From: CAWBNS01 sp964445105
GTDB lineage: Bacteria > Chlamydiota > Chlamydiia > Chlamydiales > JAJFMA01
NCBI GenBank assembly: GCA_964445105.1
Contig: CAYUJS010000012.1
Span: 1-44,310 of the forward strand
DNA: 44,310 nucleotides
Direction: 5' to 3'
Made by a program: the position numbers and the translations under genes. This document shows, piece after piece, positions 15,708-23,131 of the stretch (position 1 is the stretch's first letter; each line of letters begins with the position of its first letter). The notes under the pieces were generated by a model, which worked only from the letters and a program-made list of their open reading frames with translations, had not been told where the DNA came from and made no database searches.

Positions 15708-17729
15708 GTGACGGCGATAAATCAGGTGAAGGAAGCACAGCCGCTGCAGGCGGAGCAGAGGCAATTGTTGGAGAAAATCGCCAAAACGATTCGAGGATTG
15801 TCGATGGATGCGGTACAGCAGGCAAATTCCGGCCACCCTGGCTTGCCCATGGGTTGTGCAGAGATCGGCGCGTACCTCTATGGAGTGGCTTTACGTCATA
15901 ACCCGGAAAATCCAGGCTGGTGGAACCGCGATCGGATGATTTTATCGGCGGGTCATGGGTCAATGCTACTCTACTCTTGTCTGCACCTTTCGGGGTTTGA
16001 TCTTTCTTTGGACGACATAAAAAATTTCAGGCAGCTGCATTCCAAGACCCCTGGGCATCCTGAATCTTTGGATACGCCTGGGGTGGAGACGACGACGGGA
16101 CCGCTGGGGCAGGGCTTGGGTAATGCCGTGGGCCAGGCGTTTGGGTTGAAGATCCTAGGTAAGCGCTTCAACAAGCCGGCTCAGCACATCTTCGATAGTA
16201 AGGTATTCTGCCTGGTGAGCGATGGCGACCTCATGGAAGGAATCTCGCACGAAAGTTCTTCTTTAGCAGGGTTTTGGAAGTTGGATAATTTGATTGTCAT
16301 TTACGATTGCAACCATATCTGCCTGGATGGGCCCACATCAGAATGCTTTGCTGAGGACACTAAGGCGCGCTATCGGGGGTATGGCTGGGAAGTACATGAG
16401 GTAGATGGCAGCGACCTGGACGCGCTGCATGATACGATTGGTAAAGCGCGCCAGACGCAGCAGGGGCCCGTGTTTATTTTAGCGCAGACCACTATTGGAA
16501 AGGGGTCTCCTAACAAAGCTGGCACCAACAAGGCACATGGCTCGCCGCTTGGTGAAGAGGAGATAAAGCTATCGAAAAAGGCTTTAGGAATCCCGGATGA
16601 GAAATTTTTTGTGCCGCAGGTAGTGATCACATACTTTGCAGAGAGGTTAGAGAAGGCTCGCGCGGCAGAAAAGCAATGGCAAGAGCTTTACGCAGACTGG
16701 GGCGACGCTAACCCAGAGCTGCGCGCACAACTGGAAAATATGCATGCAGATAGCCTACCGCAAGACCTTGAGGCATTGCTCAATGAGTTACTCATTCCCA
16801 CGCCTATGGCAACGCGTAGCTCCTCGCAAAAAGTTTTAGAGCTGCTAGCAGACCATCTTCCACAGATATACGGCGGATCGGCAGATCTTTCCGGCTCCGA
16901 CATGACCTTCTTGAAGAAGTATCCGACTATTGCTCCTGGAGTATTTGAAGGCCGTAATATCAAGTTTGGCGTGCGCGAATTTGGGATGGCGGCAGTCGCC
17001 ACGGGCATGAGTCAAACAGGCTTTATGCGGCCTTATGTGGGCACTTTTTTGACCTTTTCGGATTATATGCGCAACGCGGTGCGGCTAGCGGCTTTACAGC
17101 GGCAGAAGATAGTTTATCAGTTCACGCACGATAGCATTTTTCTCGGGGAAGATGGCCCCACGCACCAACCAGTTGAGCATCTAGCTGCTTTGAGAGCTAT
17201 TCCAAACCTGTATGTGATACGCCCTGCGGATGCAAACGAGGTCAAAATGGCGTGGCTTGCGGCACTTTTGTATCGGGGGCCGGTGGCGCTGATCCTTTCG
17301 CGCCAGAATCTCCCAGAGCTAACCCAAACGAAAGTTTCGTATGCCGAGGGTATGGCTCGTGGCGCGTACATTTTGAAAAAAGAAGCTCGCTCTTACGATT
17401 ATCTGTTGCTTGCCACAGGGGCTGAAGTGCCTTTGGCGTTGGATGTGGCGCAGGGATTAGAAAAACATGGCAAGTCGGTCAGAGTGGTCTCTATGCCTTG
17501 TTGGGAGCTATTTGAGGCGCAGGACACAGAATACAAAAAATCTATTTTGGAAGGTGGCGCAGGAGTACGCGTGAGTATCGAGGCTGCCTGTGACATGGGC
17601 TGGCATAAGTATATCGGCCGCGAGGGGATTGCGATTTCGATCGATACGTTTGGCGCTTCGGCGCCGGCCAGTGAGTTGGCTAGGGAATTTGGTTTTACAG
17701 TGGAATCGATTCTCGAACGTATTTTGTGA
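15708..17729 (+). CDS. tkt: transketolase
   Basis: 673 residues, full length. The thiamine-diphosphate domain has GHPGLPMGCAEI, the GDGDLMEG motif in SDGDLMEGISHESS, and YDCNHICLDGPT. The pyrimidine-binding domain has EFGMAAVATGM and FLTFSDYMRNAVRLAAL, then DSIFLGEDGPTHQPVE. It moves two-carbon units in the pentose phosphate pathway in the cytosol. The start is taken as GTG 15708, because AGGGAGGA (15693-15700) sits seven bases before it; ATG 15684 and a TTG at 15648 are in frame but lack a good site. It is followed by hemE after six bases, so it leads the heme operon. Confidence 0.95.
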   Translation: MTAINQVKEAQPLQAEQRQLLEKIAKTIRGLSMDAVQQANSGHPGLPMGCAEIGAYLYGVALRHNPENPGWWNRDRMILSAGHGSMLLYSCLHLSGFDLSLDDIKNFRQLHSKTPGHPESLDTPGVETTTGPLGQGLGNAVGQAFGLKILGKRFNKPAQHIFDSKVFCLVSDGDLMEGISHESSSLAGFWKLDNLIVIYDCNHICLDGPTSECFAEDTKARYRGYGWEVHEVDGSDLDALHDTIGKARQTQQGPVFILAQTTIGKGSPNKAGTNKAHGSPLGEEEIKLSKKALGIPDEKFFVPQVVITYFAERLEKARAAEKQWQELYADWGDANPELRAQLENMHADSLPQDLEALLNELLIPTPMATRSSSQKVLELLADHLPQIYGGSADLSGSDMTFLKKYPTIAPGVFEGRNIKFGVREFGMAAVATGMSQTGFMRPYVGTFLTFSDYMRNAVRLAALQRQKIVYQFTHDSIFLGEDGPTHQPVEHLAALRAIPNLYVIRPADANEVKMAWLAALLYRGPVALILSRQNLPELTQTKVSYAEGMARGAYILKKEARSYDYLLLATGAEVPLALDVAQGLEKHGKSVRVVSMPCWELFEAQDTEYKKSILEGGAGVRVSIEAACDMGWHKYIGREGIAISIDTFGASAPASELAREFGFTVESILERIL

Positions 17730-17735
17730 GGGGTT

Positions 17736-18746
17736 ATGAATGAGCGGTTTCTGCGGGCTCTAGCAGGGAACAACCACGATCGTCCTCCCTTGTGGCTAAT
17801 GAGGCAGGCAGGCAGATACCTGCCTGAGTACCGCGCTCTTCGTGCGCGTCATTCATTTATGCAGATGGTCCAGAGCCCGGAGCTGATCGCTGAAGTGACC
17901 CTTTTGCCGCTGCGCCGCTTTGAGCTGGATGCGGCGATTATTTTCTCGGATATTCTGTTGATTGCCGATGCGCTAGGCAGTGAATTGCGTTTCGAGGAGG
18001 GTAAGGGGCCTTTGATGCGTTACTTTGTACGGTCTGTCGCAGATGTGCAAAATCTACCCTTGATCGATGTAAAGCAAGTTTTAAATTTTGTGGCTGAGGG
18101 GATTCGGCAGGTCGTTCCGCAGCTCAATGTGCCGCTCATCGGTTTCTGTGGGGGCGCCTTCACTGTGGCCAGTTACATGGTAGAAGGGAAAGGCAGTCGC
18201 GAGCTAGAAATGACGAAAAGTTGGATGCGAAGCGATCCAAAAAGCTTCCACAAGCTATTGGAAGTGATTACAGATGCCAGTATTACGTATTTGCGCATGC
18301 AGGTAGAGGCAGGTGTTAAAGCACTGCAGATTTTTGATACCTGGGCTAATGCGCTTTCCTATCCACATTTTCGCGAGTTTTCGTTGGCTTATTTAGAGCG
18401 TGTGTTGCAAGGTGTGGAAGACCTCGATGTTCCCGTGATTCTTTACTGTCGCGGCAGCTCGCTATTTGCTCAAGATCTTGCGAGCTTGCGGCCGGCTTGC
18501 GTTGGGCTGGATTGGAACGGTCATTTGCCGACCATCCGACAAGCCTTAGGGACGAAGATTGCCTTGCAGGGAAATTTAGATCCATACGCGTTACTTGCGC
18601 CGCAAGAGTCCGTCCGTAAAGAGGTCGATACGCTGCTGTTCAGTATGCAGGGCGATCCCGGATATATTTTTAACCTTGGTCACGGAATTCTGCCAGATAC
18701 GCCGCTGGAGTCTGTAGAAACGCTCCTGAAGTGCGTGAAGGGATAA
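17736..18746 (+). CDS. hemE: uroporphyrinogen decarboxylase
   Basis: 336 residues. The start carries the family signature RPPLWLMRQAGRYLPEYR, with the catalytic arginines. It is followed by FSDILLIADALG (with the key aspartate), GFCGGAFTVASYMVEG, FDTWANALS and the end NLGHGILPDTPLE. It removes four carboxyl groups from uroporphyrinogen III to give coproporphyrinogen III in the cytosol. GAGGGG precedes the ATG. It lies between tkt and hemN with gaps of 6 and 3 bases, so the three are co-transcribed. The order hemE-hemN-hemG is the one I know from Chlamydia. Confidence 0.97.
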   Translation: MNERFLRALAGNNHDRPPLWLMRQAGRYLPEYRALRARHSFMQMVQSPELIAEVTLLPLRRFELDAAIIFSDILLIADALGSELRFEEGKGPLMRYFVRSVADVQNLPLIDVKQVLNFVAEGIRQVVPQLNVPLIGFCGGAFTVASYMVEGKGSRELEMTKSWMRSDPKSFHKLLEVITDASITYLRMQVEAGVKALQIFDTWANALSYPHFREFSLAYLERVLQGVEDLDVPVILYCRGSSLFAQDLASLRPACVGLDWNGHLPTIRQALGTKIALQGNLDPYALLAPQESVRKEVDTLLFSMQGDPGYIFNLGHGILPDTPLESVETLLKCVKG

Positions 18747-18749
18747 CTC

Positions 18750-20150
18750 ATGCCAGCTTGTGAATCCTATTCTGACGTTACTGATGTTAGCGTAGAGCTC
18801 TTGATGCGAATGAATAAGCCGATTCCGCGCTATACCAGCTACCCTACAGCACCTGAGTGGCAGGGTCTAGTTCCCCAGGTTTATCAGGACCAGTTGCAGT
18901 GCTTAGACGCTAAAGCAAGACCATTGTCTCTTTACGTGCATATCCCCTTCTGTAAAACGATGTGTCTTTTTTGCGGCTGCTCGGTGATTCTTAATCGGCG
19001 GCCAGAAAATGAAGAGAAGTATGTGCGCTATCTCTGCAAGGAGTTTAGCATGGTTTCCGGGCAGCTGCAGAATGCTCATCTTGTACGTCAGTTGCATTTT
19101 GGCGGGGGGACGCCGACAAAGCTGACGGTACCGCTCCTTCAGCAACTTATCGGACATATTCGGCGCTGTTTTACGATCGATTGGCAGGGAGAAATTTCGA
19201 TTGAAATTGATCCACGTACTGTTGTAGAGGACCAGGGCGACAAGCTGAAAGTCTTGCGCGACTTGGGATTTAATCGCGTGAGCTTTGGCGTACAAGACAC
19301 CAATCCTGAGGTGCAGGAGGCAATTAAGCGTTACCAATCCTACGAGATGACGTTGGAGACCTATCAGCGTGCGCGAGAGTTGAGTTTCGAGGGGATTAAC
19401 CTCGATTTAATCTATGGGTTGCCTTTTCAGACGCCTGAATCGTTTGAAGACACCATAGAGAAGATTATTGAAATGGGCCCAGACCGTATCGCTTTGTTCT
19501 CTTATGCCAAAGTACCCTGGCTGAAAGCGCACCAAAAAGCTATTCCCGAGGAGACGTTGCCTTGTGCAGAGGATAAGTTTGCTATCTATGTCTATGCCAG
19601 AAAGCGGCTAATGGAAAAGGGATATGTCCCGCTGGGCATGGACCATTTTGCGCGCGCGGAGGATTCTTTGGCGCAGGCGTATTTTCAGAGACGGTTACAT
19701 CGCAACTTTCAGGGGTACAGCCTGCAGCTCTCGCAAGACATGCTAGGCTTCGGTGTCACCAGCATTGGCCATTGTCGAGATGCCTTTATTCAAAACGTGA
19801 AGGAGCTCGACGACTATTACGCCGCTTTAGACGCGGGCAGTTTACCTGTTTTTCGCGGCAAAGTACTGACAGATGACGATCGGCTGCGCCGCTGGGTAAT
19901 ACAGTCTGTCATGTGCCACTTCGAGCTTAATGCTGACCATTTTCGAGAGACGTTCGGCGTTGCGCTAGTTGACTATTTTGCCGAAGAGCAAGGGCAGATC
20001 GAAGAGCTGGTGGCCGAGGGGCTGCTCGAGAGAGTAGGCAGCTCGCTGGTTGCAACGCCCATGGGACGGTTATTTATTCGCAACGTTGCTGCAACCTTCG
20101 ATGCTTATCTGCGCGCGGGCCACAAAAAGCAATTTTCGCAGGGGATTTAA
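18750..20150 (+). CDS. hemN: oxygen-independent coproporphyrinogen III oxidase
   Basis: 466 residues, radical SAM enzyme. PIPRYTSYPTAPEW near the N-terminus is typical of true HemN. The cluster motif CxxxCxxC is Cys68, Cys72 and Cys75 (HIPFCKTMCLFCGC). LHFGGGTPTKL is the SAM-binding glycine motif, and the C-terminal HemN domain is present (PLGMDHFA and GFGVTSIG). It converts coproporphyrinogen III to protoporphyrinogen IX without oxygen. The ATG at 18750 follows hemE by three bases. hemG starts one base after its stop. Confidence 0.96.
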   Translation: MPACESYSDVTDVSVELLMRMNKPIPRYTSYPTAPEWQGLVPQVYQDQLQCLDAKARPLSLYVHIPFCKTMCLFCGCSVILNRRPENEEKYVRYLCKEFSMVSGQLQNAHLVRQLHFGGGTPTKLTVPLLQQLIGHIRRCFTIDWQGEISIEIDPRTVVEDQGDKLKVLRDLGFNRVSFGVQDTNPEVQEAIKRYQSYEMTLETYQRARELSFEGINLDLIYGLPFQTPESFEDTIEKIIEMGPDRIALFSYAKVPWLKAHQKAIPEETLPCAEDKFAIYVYARKRLMEKGYVPLGMDHFARAEDSLAQAYFQRRLHRNFQGYSLQLSQDMLGFGVTSIGHCRDAFIQNVKELDDYYAALDAGSLPVFRGKVLTDDDRLRRWVIQSVMCHFELNADHFRETFGVALVDYFAEEQGQIEELVAEGLLERVGSSLVATPMGRLFIRNVAATFDAYLRAGHKKQFSQGI

Positions 20151-20151
20151 A

Positions 20152-21408
20152 GTGCGGCGTGCGCTCATTCTTGGAGCAGGAATTTCAGGGCTATCGCTGG
20201 CTTGGTATTTGCGGAATCAATGCGAAGTTACGCTAGTAGAGGCTGCTGAGCGGCCTGGGGGCTGGATCCGCACCTATCAGCACGAGGGTTTTCTTTTTGA
20301 GGGCGGTCCTCATAGCTTCCGCGCCTCCGGCCATGGTGCGGCCACGCTGGCGCTCATCGAAGAGTTGGGCTTAACGCCGCAGCTTATCGCGGCGTGCGCC
20401 ACAGAGCAGTTTTTGCTTTATAAAAATGTGCTTCACAAAGTCCCTAAAACTCTCTTTTCGCTGCTTACATCGCCACTGACGCGCGATCTGGTTCCTGCGC
20501 TATGGCGCGAGTGGCGCATTCCCAAGGGAAGTGATGAAGAATCTGTGCAGACCTTTGCCGAAAGGCGCCTCGGTGCGGCCATGGCGTCGCGTTTGGTAGA
20601 CCCTATGGTATCGGGAATCTATGGGGGCGACCCCGCCAAGCTCTCTTTCCCGGCTTGCTTTCCGCAGCTTCACCTTATGGAGCAGAAGTATGGGTCGCTG
20701 GTGCGCGGCATGTTGAGCGGAAGTAGATCCGCGAGCTCGCGGGTGCTCTCACTGCGCGGTGGCTTACAGAAGTTGACAGATACCCTGGCAGAGCGCTTAG
20801 GCGGCAGGTTACAGCTCAATAAAATGGCGACGAGGATTTCATTCGGCCGTGAAGTCCAGGTATCCTTCAGCGATGGCACGAGTATCGCAGCAGATCACCT
20901 CTACCTGGCGCTGCCCGCTTGGCAATTAGCAAAATTGCTGCCCATACCGACACTGTCTCAGATCCCTTTCGCTTCGCTAGCTGCCGTGAGCTTGGGTTAC
21001 CGCAGGCAGGTGCTTGCGAACAGAGGTTTTGGTTATCTGGTGCCTGCGGTAGAAAACAAGCAAATCCTAGGTATGATTTGGGATTCAGAGGTTTTTCCAC
21101 AGCAAAACCAGCATCCTCAGGAAACGCGTGTCACCGTGCTGATGGGCGGCACGCGGCGGCCAGAGCTGGTTGATCGGTCGGATGAGGAGCTTCTCAGATT
21201 GGCCTGCGAAGCGATGCCGGGCCTTAAACCGGATGCCTCGCTGGTTGTAAGGGCGCGACAGGCAATCCCCCAGTACGAGTTGGGCTTTTCTCAGAGGCTC
21301 GGCCAGATAAAGCAGCATTTGCCGGCTCAGTGTACTTTGTTGGGTAGTAGCTATCATGGCGTCTCTATCAATGATTGTATTCATTATTCTGCCAGCAGTT
21401 CCCACTAA
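20152..21408 (+). CDS. hemG: protoporphyrinogen oxidase (HemY-type, hemG in chlamydial nomenclature)
   Basis: 418 residues. The N-terminal FAD-binding motif LILGAGISGLSLAWYL is followed by VEAAERPGGWIRT and FLFEGGPHSFR, typical of the flavoprotein oxidase called HemY, or HemG in Chlamydia annotations. It oxidises protoporphyrinogen IX to protoporphyrin IX, probably at the membrane face. The start is GTG 20152, one base after the hemN stop, with AGGGG in the hemN end as ribosome binding site. The last codons (SSSH and the stop) lie inside a partial MITE-like copy at 21392, so the native C-terminus may have been replaced. The usual final GxG dinucleotide-contact segment is represented by SSYHGVSINDCI. 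Confidence 0.93.
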   Translation: MRRALILGAGISGLSLAWYLRNQCEVTLVEAAERPGGWIRTYQHEGFLFEGGPHSFRASGHGAATLALIEELGLTPQLIAACATEQFLLYKNVLHKVPKTLFSLLTSPLTRDLVPALWREWRIPKGSDEESVQTFAERRLGAAMASRLVDPMVSGIYGGDPAKLSFPACFPQLHLMEQKYGSLVRGMLSGSRSASSRVLSLRGGLQKLTDTLAERLGGRLQLNKMATRISFGREVQVSFSDGTSIAADHLYLALPAWQLAKLLPIPTLSQIPFASLAAVSLGYRRQVLANRGFGYLVPAVENKQILGMIWDSEVFPQQNQHPQETRVTVLMGGTRRPELVDRSDEELLRLACEAMPGLKPDASLVVRARQAIPQYELGFSQRLGQIKQHLPAQCTLLGSSYHGVSINDCIHYSASSSH

Positions 21409-21420
21409 AAAAATTATACG
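21392..21420. repeat. partial MITE-like element, copy C
   Basis: CCAGCAGTTCCCACTAAAAA matches the end of copy A (reverse complement of its right end) and copy B. Only this terminal part is recognisable. It overlaps the last four codons and the stop of hemG. Confidence 0.55.
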
Positions 21421-21576
21421 CTCTACAGGTATCCCTTAGTAGCAAGGGTTGCTGAAAGCATAGTATTAGGCGGGATAGGTTGACAGCATGGGTCCCACTG
21501 AGGATCGTTTATTAGCTGGGTGAGCTGTTTTTCGATTTTAGAGGGTGAGGATGCGCTTTTTCTAATCCCAAGGCCA

Positions 21577-21872
21577 AATAAACCTCCCAAAGGCGGTGTC
21601 AGAGGTCATCGTCACCTTCTTCTTGGAACGAGCCAGTCGTACAGATGTAAGGCTGCCTTAGTCCCTCCAGTTTGTCCCTGGGGATAGATACCACCGCTGC
21701 GAGCCTGCTAGTCTTGGCAAAAGACTGGCCCGACCTCTCAGTTATGAGCCTGCGCAAGACTGCAACAAAATCACCGACGTAGGCCTAAAGACCTTAGCAA
21801 AACGCTATCCTAACCTCTCCACTGTGTTGACCTGAGCCAATGCAAAAACATCACAGAAAGAGAGCTGCAGTA
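21577..21872 (+). pseudogene. broken F-box/leucine-rich-repeat-like gene
   Basis: Three reading frames must be joined to read it. About 21577: INLPKAVSEVIVTFFLERAS, which resembles the start of an F-box (LPxEVxxxIxxFL). About 21684: ASLLVLAKDWPDLSVMSL. From 21758: DCNKITDVGLKTLAKRYPNL. From 21826: VDLSQCKNITERELQ. The last three fit the cysteine-containing leucine-rich repeats of eukaryotic FBXL/AMN1 proteins (C..ITD.GL..LA...P.L..LDLS.C..IT). At least two or three frameshifts kill it. The LRR call is strong; the F-box call is tentative. Related intact proteins in environmental chlamydiae are thought to target host ubiquitination. Confidence 0.65.
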
Positions 21873-22019
21873 AGTCAGGGTGGGCCATGTCTTATGTTAC
21901 TTTTCATCGATAACCCCGATGAGTAAGCTCGCGCGTTTCAAAAGCGCTAGCCAGCCGCAGGCCTCTAATGACGCTGAGGTGGGTTTTCAGATAATGGAAG
22001 GCTTTAGCCTGGTAGATTG

Positions 22020-22680
22020 CTAAGATTCGTTCCTTGTGGCAGGTCCGTTAGGAGTTCGTTGTCAAGCTTAGAGTTCGCAAGAAGATTATCCCCGTACTCG
22101 GAGAAACCGCCACCCAAGTCTATGGGTTAAAACGGCGCGTCGATGGGATCAGAATATAGGAGACGAGATACCAAGCTTGCCCGGATGATTGATCCAATTG
22201 GTGAAGCTGGGAAAGCGTTTCGTTCCAGCTTCCTCAAAGAGGTCCAGGAGGTCGTGAGAGGCGCCACACTCAAACATGTACTTTAGACACTCGTCTGAAA
22301 CTACATAGTCTTCGTGCTTTCCCCGGAGGACCTCCAGAAAGTTTATGCGGCTCTTGCTTTCTGTACTTTTGAAATACGAAAACAAGGGGTTGCCTAAGTG
22401 GGTACAAAAGCCGTTTTTACCATCATGACGGGACCTTGCGTCATCGGTATTGATGTACTGCGATCCGCGGAGACTAGCCCGAAGCGAATCCTCTTTTTCG
22501 AGGTGATAAGCTCACTTATTTTCGGCTAGGATGATATTTAGTTGTCCCGCAGAAATATCGGTGCCATGTTCTCGAAGAGCTTCTAGCAGCAGAGGTTGCT
22601 TTGTATTACGAGGTCCTGGACCACGTAGTCAACTCAGACTTTGAACTTGGCGCCAGGCGGAATGGCGGGTTTAGTCAAAT
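22020..22680 (-). pseudogene. broken gene of unknown family
   Basis: One minus-strand frame reads NTKQPLLLEALREHGTDISA, then QLNIILAEN, TGA, and AYHLEKEDSLRASL through to YVVSDECLKYMFECGAS and NWINHPGKLGISSPIF, stopping at 22149. Before it, another frame gives KPAIPPGAKFKV, a stop, and DYVVQDLV, which fits on by frameshift. After it, DLGGGFSEYGDNLLANSKLD can be read in a further frame. So a gene of some 200 codons is broken by at least two stops and two frameshifts. ALREHGTDI is faintly ankyrin-like, but I do not recognise the family. Confidence 0.45.
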
Positions 22681-22689
22681 AGTAAGTGC

Positions 22690-23115
22690 ATAGGTTGCAT
22701 TCTTTTGGTCTTCAGAGATGAATGAGAGTAGGCGTAGTCGTTTAAAAGGTGTTTAGAAGTCAAAAATTAATATAAGTTATTCAGGTTGCTGTATCTTTTT
22801 TATTTTCTCAAGTCCATCTGTGTTAGGCGGGCAGGCGCCGCCCTGGTAAACCGACAGCTTGTTTAGGCTTGGCCAACCGGGCGTCTGAAGCCACCTAAGC
22901 GTGGGCTGGCCTACCGCTTCAAATGGGTTTTATGGTAAGCATCTAATCTATCCCCTGCGTTTTATGCACACTTTTCTGATTTGGCTCCCCGGAAAAAAGA
23001 AGAATATTTGAATTCTCTCACGAGAGTCCGAATCACTGCGCAGCGCAGGAGGTGCTTTCCAAAAAAGGGGTGGTTGCCTAAGATGAAGAGGTGCTACTAG
23101 ACCTTTAGGACTATC
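22690..23115. other. non-coding or decayed stretch before clpC
   Basis: About 430 bases without an intact gene. A short frame ending EFSHESPNHCAAQEVLSKKG then VVA-stop (about 22990-23082) is protein-like but has no start. GGCAGGCGCCGCCCTG near 22830 contains a short GC-rich palindrome. A clpC promoter is expected here, but no convincing -35/-10 pair or HrcA-type operator is visible. Confidence 0.3.
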
Positions 23116-23131
23116 TCAGATGGGTGATGCA

